From NCBI RefSeq assembly GCF_001742225.1, contig NZ_CP017075.1, forward strand, positions 558,001 through 622,000: 64,000 nucleotides of DNA, read 5' to 3'. A program made the translations under genes and the position numbers. The stretch is from Novosphingobium resinovorum. GTDB lineage: Bacteria > Pseudomonadota > Alphaproteobacteria > Sphingomonadales > Sphingomonadaceae. Under the pieces are notes generated by a model, which saw only the letters and a program-made list of their open reading frames with translations, was not told where the DNA came from and made no database searches. Below, piece after piece: positions 35,037 to 45,299 of the stretch. Within the stretch, counting starts at the first letter, position 1, and each line of letters begins with the position of its first letter.

Positions 35037-37025
35037 ATGACCCTCGCTTCCGACCGTCTTGCGCCGATGGCCAACGCCATCCGGGCGCTTTCGATGGATG
35101 CGGTTCAGGCGGCGAACAGCGGCCACCCCGGCATGCCGATGGGCATGGCCGACGTCGCCACGGTGCTTTTCGCCAAGTTCCTCAAGTTCGACCCCTCGGC
35201 GCCCAAGTGGGCCGACCGCGACCGCTTCGTGCTGTCGGCGGGCCATGGCTCGATGCTGGTCTACTCGCTGCTGCACCTGACCGGCTACGCCAGCCCGACG
35301 CTGGAGGACATCAAGAACTTCCGCCAGCTCGGTTCGGTCTGCGCCGGTCACCCCGAGAACTTTCTGATCGAAGGCATCGAATGCACCACCGGGCCGCTGG
35401 GCCAGGGCGTTGCGATGGCCGTGGGCATGGCGATGGCCGAGCGCCACCTCGCCGCGACGTTCGGCGACGACCTCGTCGATCACAACACCTGGGTCATTGC
35501 CGGTGACGGCTGCCTCATGGAAGGCGTCAACCACGAGGCGATCGGCCTTGCCGGCACGCTCAAGCTGGGCCGTCTCAAGGTGCTGTGGGACGACAACAAG
35601 ATCACCATCGACGGTGACGCCTCGCTCTCGACCTCGGAAGACATTCCGGCACGCTACCGCGCTTCGGGCTGGGACGTGTTCGAGTGCGACGGCCACGACT
35701 TCGCCGATATCGAGCGCGCGCTGGGCCAGGCTGCCGCTTCGGACAAGCCCACGCTGGTCGCCTGTCGCACCCTGATCGGCAAGGGTTCGCCCAACAAGCA
35801 GGGCGGCCACGACGTCCACGGCTCGCCGCTGGGCGATGCCGAGATCGCCGCAACCCGCGAGAACATCGGCTGGGCCCACGCTCCGTTCGAGATCCCGGCC
35901 GAGATCCTCGCCGACTGGCGGTCGCTGGGCGAAAAGGGCGCGAAGCTGCGCGCCGAGTGGGACGCCCGCCTTGCCGCTTCGGACAAGGGCGCCGAGCTGA
36001 CCCGCCGCATGAACGGCGAACTGCCCTCGGGCGAGGAAGCCGCGAAGACTTTCGCAGGCTGGCTGGAGAGCGAAACCACCGTCGCGACCCGCAAGGCGTC
36101 GGAGAACGTGCTCAACGTCCTCGCGCCGCTGGTGCCCGAGATGGTCGGGGGCTCCGCCGACCTCACCGGTTCGAACAACACCAAGGCGAAGTGCCAGTCG
36201 GCGTTCTCGGCCAAGGACTACGCCGGCCGCTACGTTTACTACGGCATCCGTGAATTCGGCATGTCGGCGGCGATGAACGGCATGGCGCTGCATGGCGGCG
36301 TGATCCCCTACGGCGGCACCTTCCTGATCTTCTCCGACTATGCGCGCAACGCGATCCGCATGTCGGCGCTGCAGCAGACCCGCGTGATCTACGTGCTGAC
36401 GCACGATTCGATCGGCCTTGGCGAAGATGGCCCGACTCACCAGCCGGTAGAGACGGTCATGTCGCTCCGCCTGATCCCGAACCTCTACGTGTTCCGCCCG
36501 GCCGACGTGATCGAGACCGCCGAGTGCTGGCAGATCGCACTGGAAAGCGCCGAGACGCCTTCGGTCCTCGCGCTGACCCGCCAGAACCTGCCGCAGCTGC
36601 GCACTTCGGGCGAAATGCTCTCTGCCCGCGGCGCCTACACGCTGCGCCGCGCCGAGGGTGACCGCAAGGTGATCCTGATCGCCACCGGTTCGGAAGTCGA
36701 ACTGGCCGTGAAGGTGCAGGGCGCACTGCAGGCCCAGGGCATCGGCGCAGACGTCGTCTCGATGCCGTGCATGGAACTGTTCGAGGCGCAGGACGCGGCG
36801 TACAAGCACGAAGTCTTGCCGAACGACCCGTCGATCCTGCGCGTCTCGATCGAGGCGGGCGTGACACACGGCTGGGAGCGCTTCACCGCATTCAGCCGCA
36901 ATGGCGGCCTCAACATCGGCCTCGACCGCTTCGGCGCCTCGGCCCCGGCCAAGGTCCTGTTCGAGCGCTTCGGCTTCACCGTCGATGCGATCGTGCCGCA
37001 GGTTCTGGAAAAGCTCAGCAGCTAA
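35037..37025 (+). CDS. tkt: Transketolase
   Basis: A 662-residue ThDP-dependent transketolase of the pentose phosphate pathway. [44 protein letters not shown] and the ThDP motif [35 protein letters not shown] are visible; the middle domain has [16 protein letters not shown] and [22 protein letters not shown] precedes the ATG at 35037. GAPDH follows after 28 bp and phosphoglycerate kinase after that, a common sphingomonad arrangement of carbon metabolism genes. Confidence 0.96.
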   Translation: MTLASDRLAPMANAIRALSMDAVQAANSGHPGMPMGMADVATVLFAKFLKFDPSAPKWADRDRFVLSAGHGSMLVYSLLHLTGYASPTLEDIKNFRQLGSVCAGHPENFLIEGIECTTGPLGQGVAMAVGMAMAERHLAATFGDDLVDHNTWVIAGDGCLMEGVNHEAIGLAGTLKLGRLKVLWDDNKITIDGDASLSTSEDIPARYRASGWDVFECDGHDFADIERALGQAAASDKPTLVACRTLIGKGSPNKQGGHDVHGSPLGDAEIAATRENIGWAHAPFEIPAEILADWRSLGEKGAKLRAEWDARLAASDKGAELTRRMNGELPSGEEAAKTFAGWLESETTVATRKASENVLNVLAPLVPEMVGGSADLTGSNNTKAKCQSAFSAKDYAGRYVYYGIREFGMSAAMNGMALHGGVIPYGGTFLIFSDYARNAIRMSALQQTRVIYVLTHDSIGLGEDGPTHQPVETVMSLRLIPNLYVFRPADVIETAECWQIALESAETPSVLALTRQNLPQLRTSGEMLSARGAYTLRRAEGDRKVILIATGSEVELAVKVQGALQAQGIGADVVSMPCMELFEAQDAAYKHEVLPNDPSILRVSIEAGVTHGWERFTAFSRNGGLNIGLDRFGASAPAKVLFERFGFTVDAIVPQVLEKLSS

Positions 37026-37053
37026 GAATACCACCTAAGAGGAGATTAGGATT

Positions 37054-38061
37054 ATGGCGACCAAGGTTGCGATCAACGGTTTCGGACGTATCGGGCGCAA
37101 TGTCGCCCGCGCCATTCTCGAGCGTACCGACCATGACCTCGAGCTGGTGTCGATCAACGACCTCGCCAGCGCCAAGGCCAATGCCCTCCTCTTCAAGCGC
37201 GACAGCGTCCACGGCGCATTTGCGGGCACCGTCGAAGTCGACGGCGACGACCTCATCATCAACGGCAAGCGCATCAAGGTGACCGCCGAGCGCGATCCCG
37301 CGAACCTGCCGCATGCCGCCAACGGCGTCGACATCGCGCTGGAATGCACCGGCTTCTTCACCGACAAGGCCTCGGCCTCGAAGCACATCGAAGCCGGCGC
37401 CAAGCGCGTGCTGATCTCGGCGCCTGCCAAGAACGTCGACCTCACCGTCGTCTACGGCGTGAACCATGACGCGCTCACCGCCGAGCACACCGTCGTGTCG
37501 AACGCTTCGTGCACCACCAACTGCCTGGCGCCCTTCGCCAAGGTCCTGCACGAGAAGATCGGTATCGAGCGCGGTCTGATGACCACGATCCACTCGTACA
37601 CCAACGACCAGAAGATCCTCGACCAGATCCACTCCGACCCGCGCCGCGCCCGTGCCGCCGCGATGAACATGATCCCGACCAGCACCGGCGCCGCCGTTGC
37701 CGTCGGCCTCGTGCTCCCGGACCTCAAGGGCAAGCTCGACGGTTCGTCGATCCGCGTGCCGACCCCGAACGTCTCGGTCGTCGACCTGACCTTCGTGCCG
37801 AGCCGCGACACCACCACCGAGGAAGTCAACGCGCTGCTCAAGGCCGCTGCGGAAGGCGAACTCAAGGGCGTGCTCGGCTACACCGAGGAGCCGCTGGTCT
37901 CGATCGACTTCAACCACGATTCGCACTCGTCCACCATCGACAGCCTCGAAACCTCGGTTCTCGAAGGCAAGCTGGTGCGCGTTCTTTCGTGGTACGACAA
38001 CGAGTGGGGCTTCTCCAACCGCATGGTCGACACGGCCGGCGTGATGGGCGGCCTGCTCTGA
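37054..38061 (+). CDS. gap: Glyceraldehyde-3-phosphate dehydrogenase, type I
   Basis: A 335-residue [18 protein letters not shown] is the NAD-binding start, INDLAS after strand 2 indicates NAD specificity, and the catalytic cysteine is C153 in [21 protein letters not shown] and the closing [14 protein letters not shown] are standard. AGGAGATTAGG precedes the ATG. It lies between transketolase and a small MOSC gene that is coupled to pgk. Confidence 0.97.
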   Translation: MATKVAINGFGRIGRNVARAILERTDHDLELVSINDLASAKANALLFKRDSVHGAFAGTVEVDGDDLIINGKRIKVTAERDPANLPHAANGVDIALECTGFFTDKASASKHIEAGAKRVLISAPAKNVDLTVVYGVNHDALTAEHTVVSNASCTTNCLAPFAKVLHEKIGIERGLMTTIHSYTNDQKILDQIHSDPRRARAAAMNMIPTSTGAAVAVGLVLPDLKGKLDGSSIRVPTPNVSVVDLTFVPSRDTTTEEVNALLKAAAEGELKGVLGYTEEPLVSIDFNHDSHSSTIDSLETSVLEGKLVRVLSWYDNEWGFSNRMVDTAGVMGGLL

Positions 38062-38068
38062 GACCTTG

Positions 38069-38554
38069 ATGCGGACGGGCCGCCTTATCGGTATCGCGCG
38101 AAGGCAACGCCCTCGCGCGCCGATGGAGGAACTGCGGTCCGTCGCCGTAACTGCCGCCGCGGGAGTCCATGGGGACTTTCGCGGCGCGGTGCGTCCGGGC
38201 AAGCGGCCGCACCGGCAGGTCTCCCTGATGGAGATCGAAAGCTGGCGGGCGGCGCTGGGCGAACTTGAAATCTGCGGCGGCCTGTTCGGTTTCGAAGAGC
38301 CGCCATGGCATGCGCGGCGGGCGAACCTGCTGGTCGAAGGACTGCGTTTCCCGAGAGAAACCGGCTATGTCCTGGCGATCGGCAATACCCTGCGCATAGC
38401 AGTCACGATGGAATGCGATCCGTGCAGCCGCATGGAGGAAGTGGCACAGGGCCTCAAGGGCGCGCTCCTGCCGGACTGGCGGGGCGGTGTGCTGGGCACG
38501 GTGCTTGACGACGGCGATATCGCCCTGGGCGACGAGATAAGGATCGAGAGATGA
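38069..38554 (+). CDS. MOSC-domain protein
   Basis: A 161-residue protein with a MOSC fold: [39 protein letters not shown] and NLLVEGL match the small stand-alone MOSC family related to molybdenum-cofactor sulfurases and YiiM. The conserved MOSC cysteine may be C136 or C139 in MECDPCSRM. Its role is unknown; metal-sulfur or Moco-related chemistry is only a family inference. It starts 8 bp after gap and its stop overlaps the pgk start (ATGA), so it is embedded in the glycolytic operon. Confidence 0.82.
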   Translation: MRTGRLIGIARRQRPRAPMEELRSVAVTAAAGVHGDFRGAVRPGKRPHRQVSLMEIESWRAALGELEICGGLFGFEEPPWHARRANLLVEGLRFPRETGYVLAIGNTLRIAVTMECDPCSRMEEVAQGLKGALLPDWRGGVLGTVLDDGDIALGDEIRIER

Positions 38555-39750
38555 CGGCATTCAAGACCCTTGATGACCTTGGTGATGTGACCGGCAAGGT
38601 CGCGCTGGTGCGCGTGGACCTCAACCTGCCGATGCAGGACGGCGCCGTTACCGACGACACCCGCATCCGCGCCGCCGCCCCGACGGTTCTGGAACTCGCC
38701 GAGAAGGGCGCCAAGGTCCTCCTCCTCGCCCACTTCGGTCGCCCCAAGGGCGAGCGCGTGCCGAGCCAGTCGCTCTCGATGGTGGTCGGCGCGGTCGAGA
38801 AGACGCTGGGCAAGGAAGTGATGTTCGTGCCCGAGATCGCGGGCGACATCGTGAAGCAGGCCGTCGGCATCCTGCGCGCCGGCGACATCGCCATCCTCGA
38901 GAACACCCGCTTCTGGAAGGGCGAGGAAAAGAACGACCCCGAACTCGCCGCCGCGATCGCCGCGAATGCGGACTTCTACGTGAACGACGCCTTCTCCGCC
39001 GCGCACCGCGCGCATGCCACCACCGAAGGTCTCGCCAAGGTGCTGCCCGCTTACGCCGGTCGCTCGATGCAGGCTGAACTGGAAGCGCTTGAAAAGGCGC
39101 TCGGCACGCCCGAGAAGCCGGTCGCGGCGGTCGTCGGCGGGGCCAAGGTTTCGTCCAAGCTCGACGTGCTCAAGCACCTCGTCCGCCAAGTCGATCACCT
39201 CATCATCGGTGGCGGCATGGCGAACACCTTCCTCGCCGCCAAGGGCGTGGACGTGGGCAAGTCGCTTTGCGAGCATGACCTGACCGATACCGCGAACGAA
39301 ATCCTCGCCACGGCGGACGCCTCGGGCTGCACCGTCCACCTGCCGTACGACGTGGTCGTGTCGAAGGAATTCGCGGCCAACCCGCCGTCGCTGCGCATCT
39401 GCAACGTCCATGAAGTCGCGGCCGACGAGATGATCCTCGATGCCGGTCCGAACGCGGCGGAAACGCTGGGCGACGTGCTCAAGAACTGCCGCACGCTGGT
39501 GTGGAACGGCCCGCTCGGCGCGTTCGAGATGGAGCCGTTCGACGCCGCCACCGTGGCGCTGGCGAAGACCGCCGCCGCGCTGACGGCGGACGGCTCGCTG
39601 GTCTCGGTGGCGGGCGGCGGCGATACCGTGGCGGCGCTCAACCATGCGGGCGTGGCGAAGGACTTCTCGTACATCTCGACGGCGGGCGGTGCTTTCCTCG
39701 AATGGATGGAAGGCAAGGTGCTGCCCGGCGTCGCGGCGCTGGAGGCCTGA
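38551..39750 (+). CDS. pgk: Phosphoglycerate kinase
   Basis: A 399-residue glycolytic kinase moving phosphate from 1,3-bisphosphoglycerate to [15 protein letters not shown] is the signature, [12 protein letters not shown] and [15 protein letters not shown] bind 3-phosphoglycerate, [11 protein letters not shown] and [10 protein letters not shown] are nucleotide-site segments, and [11 protein letters not shown] is the C-terminal glycine loop. Start fixed by ATGA overlap with the MOSC gene. A 120-bp palindromic repeat follows the stop by 6 bp. Confidence 0.97.
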   Translation: MTAFKTLDDLGDVTGKVALVRVDLNLPMQDGAVTDDTRIRAAAPTVLELAEKGAKVLLLAHFGRPKGERVPSQSLSMVVGAVEKTLGKEVMFVPEIAGDIVKQAVGILRAGDIAILENTRFWKGEEKNDPELAAAIAANADFYVNDAFSAAHRAHATTEGLAKVLPAYAGRSMQAELEALEKALGTPEKPVAAVVGGAKVSSKLDVLKHLVRQVDHLIIGGGMANTFLAAKGVDVGKSLCEHDLTDTANEILATADASGCTVHLPYDVVVSKEFAANPPSLRICNVHEVAADEMILDAGPNAAETLGDVLKNCRTLVWNGPLGAFEMEPFDAATVALAKTAAALTADGSLVSVAGGGDTVAALNHAGVAKDFSYISTAGGAFLEWMEGKVLPGVAALEA

Positions 39751-39756
39751 GTTCAT

Positions 39757-39876
39757 CGTCGTCCCGGACTCGCTCCGGGACCGGTGGTTGTCTTTAGGTA
39801 ATTGCTGGCCGGGGCACGCCGCATCGCGAGGTGGGCTGTTCTCGGCCAGCGGTCCCGGATCAAGTCCGGGACGACG
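39757..39876. repeat. Palindromic repeat, family B, copy 2
   Basis: A 120-bp element with the same ends (CGTCGTCCCGGACTC and complementary end GTCCGGGACGACG) and the same TCTTTAGGTA centre as copy 1. It separates pgk from the acyltransferase gene and could form a large stem after the pgk stop codon. Confidence 0.9.
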
Positions 39877-39904
39877 GGGGATTTTTCGAGACGATGGCCT
39901 GCGC

Positions 39905-40984
39905 ATGACCGCCAGTGACCGACCCGCACCGCCCTGGCACGGCCGGTACGTCACGCTCGACGGCATGCGCGGCATCGCGGCGCTTGCCGTGGCGCTGTTC
40001 CACTACAACATCTCGCAGGCCCCGCACGGCTATGTCGCGGTGGACTTCTTCTTCGCGCTGTCGGGCTTCGTGCTGTGCCGCACCTACCTGCCGCGCTGGC
40101 GCAGCGGGCTGACGACCTGGCAGTTCATGAAGCAGCGCGTGGTGCGGCTCTATCCGCTGTTCCTGGCGGGGATCGTCGTGACCACGCTCTCGGCGATCTC
40201 GAACCACTGGACGGGCAAAGGCGACCTCTACAGCTACGCCAAGATCGCCAAGTCGCTGCCGCCCAACCTGCTGATGCTGCCGTCGCCCTTCACCAACACG
40301 CTGTTCCCGATGAACGTGCCGGCGTGGTCGCTGTTCTTCGAACTCGTCGCCAGCCTCGGCCTCGCGCTGGTGCTGTTCCGCCTGCCGCGCATCGGCCAGC
40401 TTGCCGTGGCGATCGCCGCCGCCTGCTTCTTCGTGCCCGCAGTGCTGGCACGCGAGGGTGGCAATCTTGGCCCGTTGTGGAGCCAGATGGGCACGACGAT
40501 GCTGCGCACGACGATGTCGTTCACCGCAGGCGTGCTGATCGCCGGGCTACCCGTGAAAGAGGTCCGCCATCCCGGCTGGCTCGGCGTTTTCTGCCTCATC
40601 GCCATTCTCGCGATGTTGGTCGCCGATCCGGCGTTCATTCCCAAGGGCTGGTACGACGTCACTTGCGCCGTGCTCGTCTCGCCGCTGCTGGTCTGGCTGG
40701 GCTCGCGCGGCGAACCTTCGCGCGTGCTGATGCCCGTGGCGTGGTTCCTCGGTGAGGTGTCCTATGCGGTCTACGCCGTGCACTGGGCGCTGATGGAGCC
40801 GCTGCGCTACTTCAAGGACGATCTCGGCTGGAACGAGGTGCTGATGGGCGCGGTCTACCTTGCCGCCTGCGTCGGGCTCGGCTGGCTTTGCGTGCGCTTC
40901 GTGGACATTCCGCTGCGCCGGCGCCTGAACGTCATGCTGCACGCGAGGGCGCGGCACGTGCCGCCGCGCGCTATACCGAATTGA
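39905..40984 (+). CDS. Acyltransferase 3 family membrane protein
   Basis: A 359-residue integral membrane acyltransferase (OafA/ExoZ-like) with about ten hydrophobic segments. LDGMRGIAALAVALFHY carries the conserved R and the catalytic-type H, and VDFFFALSGFVLCRTY with RVVRLYPLFL are family signatures. Such proteins O-acylate cell-surface sugars such as LPS, exopolysaccharide or peptidoglycan; the substrate is unknown. The reading frame is open through the upstream repeat, so the true start is uncertain; ATG 39905 gives the family-typical N-terminus. Confidence 0.9.
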   Translation: MTASDRPAPPWHGRYVTLDGMRGIAALAVALFHYNISQAPHGYVAVDFFFALSGFVLCRTYLPRWRSGLTTWQFMKQRVVRLYPLFLAGIVVTTLSAISNHWTGKGDLYSYAKIAKSLPPNLLMLPSPFTNTLFPMNVPAWSLFFELVASLGLALVLFRLPRIGQLAVAIAAACFFVPAVLAREGGNLGPLWSQMGTTMLRTTMSFTAGVLIAGLPVKEVRHPGWLGVFCLIAILAMLVADPAFIPKGWYDVTCAVLVSPLLVWLGSRGEPSRVLMPVAWFLGEVSYAVYAVHWALMEPLRYFKDDLGWNEVLMGAVYLAACVGLGWLCVRFVDIPLRRRLNVMLHARARHVPPRAIPN

Positions 40985-41073
40985 CCCCCTAATGACAGAT
41001 GCCGCAGTTGCGAACAGAGGGAGCGCAGCGTAGGCTTTATTTCAAGTTGCCGAACAACTCAGGAGGAGAAACC

Positions 41074-41985
41074 ATGCAGTATTCGGAAATGACGGCCAAG
41101 ATGGCCGACGGTGACGGCTTTATCGCCGCACTCGACCAGAGCGGCGGTTCGACGCCCAAGGCTCTCAAGGGCTACGGTATCGAGGAGGATGCCTGGTCGA
41201 CCGAGGAGGAGATGTTCGGTCTCATCCACGAGATGCGCGCGCGCATCATTTCGTCGTCGGTGTTCTCGGGGGAGAAGGTCATCGGCGCGATCCTGTTCGA
41301 ACGCACCATGGACGGCACCGTCGATGGCGTGCCCACCGCGCAGGCGCTGATCGCCAAGGGCGTGGTCCCCTTCATCAAGATCGACAAGGGCCTTGAGGAT
41401 GAAGCCAACGGCGTCCAGCTGATGAAGCCGATGCCGACGCTGGACGAACTGCTTGCGCGCTCGAAGGCGCTGGGCGTCTACGGCACCAAGGAGCGCTCGG
41501 TCATCAACTCGGCCAATGCCGAGGGCATCGCCGCCGTCGTCAAGCAGCAGTTCGAGATCGGTGCACAGGTGCTCTCGCACGGCATGATGCCGATCATCGA
41601 GCCCGAAGTGAACATCAAGAGCGAGACCCGCGCCGAGTGTGATGCGATCCTGCTCGCCGAAATCCTCAAGAATCTCGACGCGCTGCCCGAGGGCCAGCAG
41701 GTCATGCTCAAGCTCTCGCTGCCGATCGTGCCGGGCACGTTTGATCCGCTGATCGATCACCCCAAGGTGCTGCGCGTGGTGGCCCTGTCGGGCGGTTACT
41801 CGCGCGCCGACGCCTGCGTCGAACTGGCGAAGAACAAGGGCATCATCGCCAGCTTCAGCCGCGCGCTGCTTTCGGACCTGCGTTCGCAGATGAGCGACGC
41901 GGAATTCGACGCGGCGCTGGGCGAGGCGATCGACGCGATCTACCTCGGTTCGACGCAGAAGGCCGAGGCTGCCGCGGCGGCCTGA
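41074..41985 (+). CDS. Fructose-bisphosphate aldolase, class I
   Basis: A 303-residue class I (Schiff-base) aldolase. GFIAALDQSGGSTPKALKGYGI, FERTMDGTVDG, VPFIKIDKGL and PIIEPEVNIKS match the bacterial class I group with the Schiff-base lysine in VMLKLSLP. AGGAGG at 41061-41066 fixes the ATG at 41074. With transketolase, GAPDH and PGK it completes a lower-glycolysis/pentose group. An intrinsic terminator follows. Confidence 0.95.
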   Translation: MQYSEMTAKMADGDGFIAALDQSGGSTPKALKGYGIEEDAWSTEEEMFGLIHEMRARIISSSVFSGEKVIGAILFERTMDGTVDGVPTAQALIAKGVVPFIKIDKGLEDEANGVQLMKPMPTLDELLARSKALGVYGTKERSVINSANAEGIAAVVKQQFEIGAQVLSHGMMPIIEPEVNIKSETRAECDAILLAEILKNLDALPEGQQVMLKLSLPIVPGTFDPLIDHPKVLRVVALSGGYSRADACVELAKNKGIIASFSRALLSDLRSQMSDAEFDAALGEAIDAIYLGSTQKAEAAAAA

Positions 41986-42007
41986 TCCTTCGGGACCGGA
42001 CAGGAAG

Positions 42008-42038
42008 AGGCGGCGCTCGAAAGGGCGCCGCCTTTTTC
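42008..42038 (+). terminator. Intrinsic terminator after aldolase
   Basis: AGGCGGCGC (42008-42016) pairs with GCGCCGCCT (42025-42033) over an 8-nt loop and runs into TTTTT. It lies 23 bp past the aldolase stop and 7 bp from the end of the convergent lipoprotein gene. Confidence 0.9.
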
Positions 42039-42044
42039 GTGGGC

Positions 42045-42614
42045 TCAGTAGCCGCCCATGAAGCGGAAGCCGAAGCGATACGCCGACTGTGCGACGGTGC
42101 CGTGGTTGTCACCGCCCGCGACCTTGTCGGGCTGGACCTCGACCAGTTCGAGCGTGCCGTCGGCGACCGTCACCGGCTTGCCCGAGGTCACCTCGACTTC
42201 GCCACCGCGCCCGCTGTCGATGCGTACGCGCAGGCGGACCTGCCCGCCCCAGACGCAGCGCGCATTCATCGGGCACCGGCTGTCCTCCAGCACCGCCAGC
42301 GGGGTGATGCGCGGGCCGCCTACGGTTACCGTCTGGCCGAGCGCGGCGTAAGTCAGCGAGGGCTCGGGAGTCGCGACCGGCAGTTCCGACGGCGGGGGAT
42401 AGCTCTGGGCGGGAGTATAGGGCGGCGTAACTGCCGGGCCGGGATAGCTCGCGGCCGGAGGGGCTGACGGCGGCGGCGCTGCGGGAGGCGGAGGAGCGCT
42501 CGCCTGCGGATAGGCCGGTGGATATGGTTGCATCCGGGCCGGATCGGCCGGGGGTATGACGGTGCAGCCGGCAAGGGCGGCTCCGGTCAGGGCGAGCGCT
42601 ATCGGTATCCTCAT
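42045..42614 (-). CDS. Proline-rich lipoprotein of unknown function
   Basis: A 189-residue lipoprotein. The signal MRIPIALALTGAALAGC ends in a lipobox (LAGC), so Cys17 would be lipidated. Residues 20-80 are Pro/Ala/Tyr-rich and disordered, a likely periplasmic tether. The C-terminal half (LTYAALGQTVTVGGPRITPLAVLEDSRCPMNARCVWGGQVRLRVRI) is a compact beta domain with two conserved cysteines, resembling a recurring sphingomonad lipoprotein domain. Function unknown. It is divergent from thiE. Confidence 0.8.
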   Translation of the reverse strand: MRIPIALALTGAALAGCTVIPPADPARMQPYPPAYPQASAPPPPAAPPPSAPPAASYPGPAVTPPYTPAQSYPPPSELPVATPEPSLTYAALGQTVTVGGPRITPLAVLEDSRCPMNARCVWGGQVRLRVRIDSGRGGEVEVTSGKPVTVADGTLELVEVQPDKVAGGDNHGTVAQSAYRFGFRFMGGY

Positions 42615-42709
42615 GGCGCGCCATGCAACACCCGGGCGCCTGAACGGTTCCCGAACGCCGCGTGTTCGGAACGCTTGGCGTTGAGGCGCGGCGCGGCTAG
42701 AGCACCCGC

Positions 42710-43357
42710 ATGAAAGACGAAGCCGACATTCCGCGCGCACCCACGCAGCTCTATCTGATCTCGCCGCTCGACGTCGGCGGGGCCTTCCCCGACCGTCTGG
42801 CCCGCGCTCTGGACGCAGGCGAAGTCGCGGCCTTCCAGTTCCGCGTCAAGGACGTGGACCAGCATGAGGCCGCGCGTCTGGCCGAGCCGCTGCAGAAGAT
42901 TTGCGGGGATCGCGACGTGGCGTTCATCGTCAACGATTCGATCGGCCTCGCCAAGCGCCTCGGCGCGGACGGCGTGCATCTCGGGCAGGAGGACGGCAGC
43001 GTCGAGGAGGCACGTCAGGCGCTCGGCCGCGATGCGCAGATTGGCGTGACCTGTAATGCCAGCCGTCACCTCGCCATGGAAGCGGGCGAGAACGGCGCCG
43101 ACTACGTGGCGTTCGGTGCGTTCTTCCCCACCACGACGAAGGTGACCAAGCATATCGCTGGTCTCGACGTGTTGGAATGGTGGCAGTCGATCTTCGAGAT
43201 TCCGTGCGTCGCCATCGGTGGGATTACTCCGGAAAACTGCGGTGACCTCGTGCGGGCGGGCGCGGACTTTCTTGCGTTTTCGGGCGCAGTCTGGAACGGC
43301 GACGAGGAAGCGGCGGTCCGCGCGTTTCACGAAGCACTGGCGGCGGTGCAGGGCTGA
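42710..43357 (+). CDS. thiE: Thiamine phosphate synthase
   Basis: A 215-residue TIM-barrel ThiE, joining HMP-PP and thiazole phosphate into thiamine phosphate. FQFRVKDVD, AFIVNDSIGLAKRLGADGVHLGQED (pyrophosphate/Mg site), IGVTCNASRHLAMEAGENGADYVAFGAFFPTTTK and AIGGITPENC are all in place. No TPP riboswitch is visible in the 95-bp leader and no other thi genes are nearby. Confidence 0.93.
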   Translation: MKDEADIPRAPTQLYLISPLDVGGAFPDRLARALDAGEVAAFQFRVKDVDQHEAARLAEPLQKICGDRDVAFIVNDSIGLAKRLGADGVHLGQEDGSVEEARQALGRDAQIGVTCNASRHLAMEAGENGADYVAFGAFFPTTTKVTKHIAGLDVLEWWQSIFEIPCVAIGGITPENCGDLVRAGADFLAFSGAVWNGDEEAAVRAFHEALAAVQG

Positions 43358-43366
43358 GCGCATGAA

Positions 43367-43446
43367 CCCACCCCCAACCCCTCCCGCAAGCGGGAGGGGA
43401 GCGAGACTTGCTGAGCCTTAGGCGAAGCTAGTCGCAGCGGGGTGGG
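43367..43446. repeat. Palindromic repeat, family D
   Basis: An 80-bp element with ends CCCACCCC and GGGGTGGG and an internal perfect hairpin CCCCTCCCGC/GCGGGAGGGG (43378-43399). It lies between thiE and the end of the LLM oxidoreductase gene. The GC-rich tail of the tripartite element at 23341-23421 has related CCCACCC sequence. Confidence 0.8.
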
Positions 43447-43465
43447 CCTTGGTGCGGCCAGAGCG

Positions 43466-44386
43466 TCAGAAATCGATCTTCGCGATCACCTCTTCCCCGA
43501 ACTTCTGCGCCTGTTCGAGATATTCCGCGCGGGTCTCAGTGTAGATCGTCGCGCCGGAACCATCGACGCCGAGCGACTTGAGGTTGGCGAAATGGTCCAG
43601 CGCCTCCTGCGCGTTCCAGCCCGCTTTCACCGAATAAGTCGAGGATGCGATGACCTTGGGCGGAGTCTCGCGGCCGACTTTCTCGCAATGCGCCGCCATG
43701 TAGGCGATGGCTTCCAGGATGTCCTCGTCGCCTTCGAGATTGGCGGTGCGGGCGGTATCGGTGATCGCCTTGGGTACGAAGAACGGGTGCCAGGCATCGC
43801 CCAGCTCCACTGCGCGGCGAAGGGCGCGCTTCGAGTTGCCGCCGACCAGCAGCGGCGGATGCGGGGTTTGCGCCGGGGTCGGCAGCACACGGTTGCCGAG
43901 CGCGGTGAAGCCATTGCCCTCGAAGGTGAAGTCCTCGCCGGTCCAGGCGAGCTTCATAGCCTTCATATATTCGTCCATGATGTCGTTGCGGCTGTCGAAA
44001 TCGACGCCGAGTGCCTTGTACTCCGCCTTCATGTACCCCGCGCCCAGGCCGAAGATCACGCGCCCGCCGGTGAAATGGTCTAGGCTCGATACGGCGCGCG
44101 CGGTGATGAACGGGTTGCGATAGGGCAGGACCAGGATGTTGGTCTGCAGCCGCAGCGTGGTCGTGGCGGCGCCCAGCATCGAAAGCATGACGAAGGGGTC
44201 CTGCGCATAATGCCCGCCATTGTCGAGCCAGCGCGAAGAGGGCACCGGATGGTCAGTGACGGTGCCCGCGTAAAAGCCCGCAGCCTCGACCGCCTTCGCG
44301 ATCTGGTGCAGCGCTTCCATGGTGCCCCATTCCTGCGGCTTGTCGATGTGGTCGAAGGGCAGGCTGGTGCTGAGGGTGAAGGTCAT
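43466..44386 (-). CDS. Luciferase-like (LLM) F420-dependent oxidoreductase
   Basis: A 306-residue TIM-barrel oxidoreductase of the luciferase-like superfamily, in the branch that uses F420. LPFDHIDKPQEWGTM, AGFYAGTVTDHPVPSSRWLDNGGHYAQDPFVMLSMLGAATTTLRLQTNILVLPYRNPFITARAVSSLDHFTGGRVIFGLGAGYMKAEYKALGVDF is the usual pattern of such probable F420 enzymes, with PPLLVGGNSKRALRRA later. It is the last gene of the npdG-cofC-SDR-LLM run, 17 bp after the SDR, so it is probably the main consumer of the F420 made here. Substrate unknown. Confidence 0.88.
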   Translation of the reverse strand: MTFTLSTSLPFDHIDKPQEWGTMEALHQIAKAVEAAGFYAGTVTDHPVPSSRWLDNGGHYAQDPFVMLSMLGAATTTLRLQTNILVLPYRNPFITARAVSSLDHFTGGRVIFGLGAGYMKAEYKALGVDFDSRNDIMDEYMKAMKLAWTGEDFTFEGNGFTALGNRVLPTPAQTPHPPLLVGGNSKRALRRAVELGDAWHPFFVPKAITDTARTANLEGDEDILEAIAYMAAHCEKVGRETPPKVIASSTYSVKAGWNAQEALDHFANLKSLGVDGSGATIYTETRAEYLEQAQKFGEEVIAKIDF

Positions 44387-44403
44387 CGCTCTCTCGTTTC
44401 TGG

Positions 44404-45261
44404 CTATTCGGTGACTTCAGGCGGCAGGATCCAGACCTCGTTACGGTCGCGCGCCCATCCGCCCGAGGCCCACGAGCCTCCGTCTACCGGGATCACGGTG
44501 CCGGTCACGTAGCTGGCCATCGGGGAGGCGAGGAACACCGCCACGCGGCCGCATTCCTCGTCGATCCCGGGGCGGCCCGCAGGAATGCGCTTGCGGGCGC
44601 TTTCGACTTGCGCGGGGCTGGGCTGGAACCACGCCGCCTCGTCCACCGGGCCGGTGAACTGGCCGCGCGTGCCGGGCGTCACCGTGTAGTCGGGCGCGAT
44701 GGTGTTCACGCGGATGCCGTGCTCGGCGAATTCGAGCGCGAGGGTGCGGGTGAGGTTGTTGATCCCAGCCTTGCACGCGGCATAGACGGCATAGCCCGGT
44801 GCTGCGCGGCTAGCTTCGATACTGGTGACGTTGACGATCGCGCCGCCGCGCCCGCCTGCGATCATCACCGGCACTGCCGCCTGTGTCGCGGCGAGATTGC
44901 TGACCAGGTTGAGGTCGATGTGCCGCCGCCAGTTCTTCTCAGTGAGGTCGAGGAATCCGCGCCGGGTCACGCCGCCCGCGTTGTTCACCAGCACGTCGAG
45001 CCGTCCGAAAGTGTCCGCCGTGCGCGCGATCGCGCCTTGCAGGGCCTCGACGTCCATGACGTTGCCGGGGATGCACAGCGCCTTGCGGCCACGCGCCTCG
45101 ATCATCGCGGTGACTTGCGCGCAGCGTTCCGGGATCGCCTCTATGATCGCCACGTCGGCGCCCATGTCGGCCATGCACAGCGCGATGGAGCGGCCGATGC
45201 CGCCGCCGCCGCCAGTCACGAAGGCCACTTGCCCGGTCAGGTCGATGTCGCTTGCCTGCAC
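44404..45261 (-). CDS. Short-chain dehydrogenase/reductase in the F420 operon
   Basis: A 285-residue classical SDR. TGGGGGIGRSIA is the cofactor loop, VLVNNAGG strand 4, and the catalytic Ser/Tyr/Lys are in NVTSIEASRAAPGYAVYAACKAG. The C-terminal extension WARDRNEVWILPPEVTE goes beyond the normal end. The start is a GTG at 45261 with GGAGAGG close upstream. Embedded between cofC and the LLM gene on one strand, it probably acts in the same catabolic or reductive pathway as the LLM enzyme. Confidence 0.88.
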   Translation of the reverse strand: MQASDIDLTGQVAFVTGGGGGIGRSIALCMADMGADVAIIEAIPERCAQVTAMIEARGRKALCIPGNVMDVEALQGAIARTADTFGRLDVLVNNAGGVTRRGFLDLTEKNWRRHIDLNLVSNLAATQAAVPVMIAGGRGGAIVNVTSIEASRAAPGYAVYAACKAGINNLTRTLALEFAEHGIRVNTIAPDYTVTPGTRGQFTGPVDEAAWFQPSPAQVESARKRIPAGRPGIDEECGRVAVFLASPMASYVTGTVIPVDGGSWASGGWARDRNEVWILPPEVTE

Positions 45262-45299
45262 TCGCCTCTCCGCTTTACGGGGCCGTGTGCGGCCTCTGG

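Noticed and set aside
34977..37034. A 685-codon frame antisense to transketolase
   Set aside because: Shadow of codon bias in tkt; no motif.
39644..39904. Longer N-terminus for the acyltransferase reading through the palindromic repeat
   Set aside because: The open frame exists, but the translated repeat is not family sequence and the family start is at 39905.
42615..42709. A TPP riboswitch before thiE
   Set aside because: The leader is under 95 bp, shared with a divergent gene, and the conserved TPP-aptamer boxes are not present.
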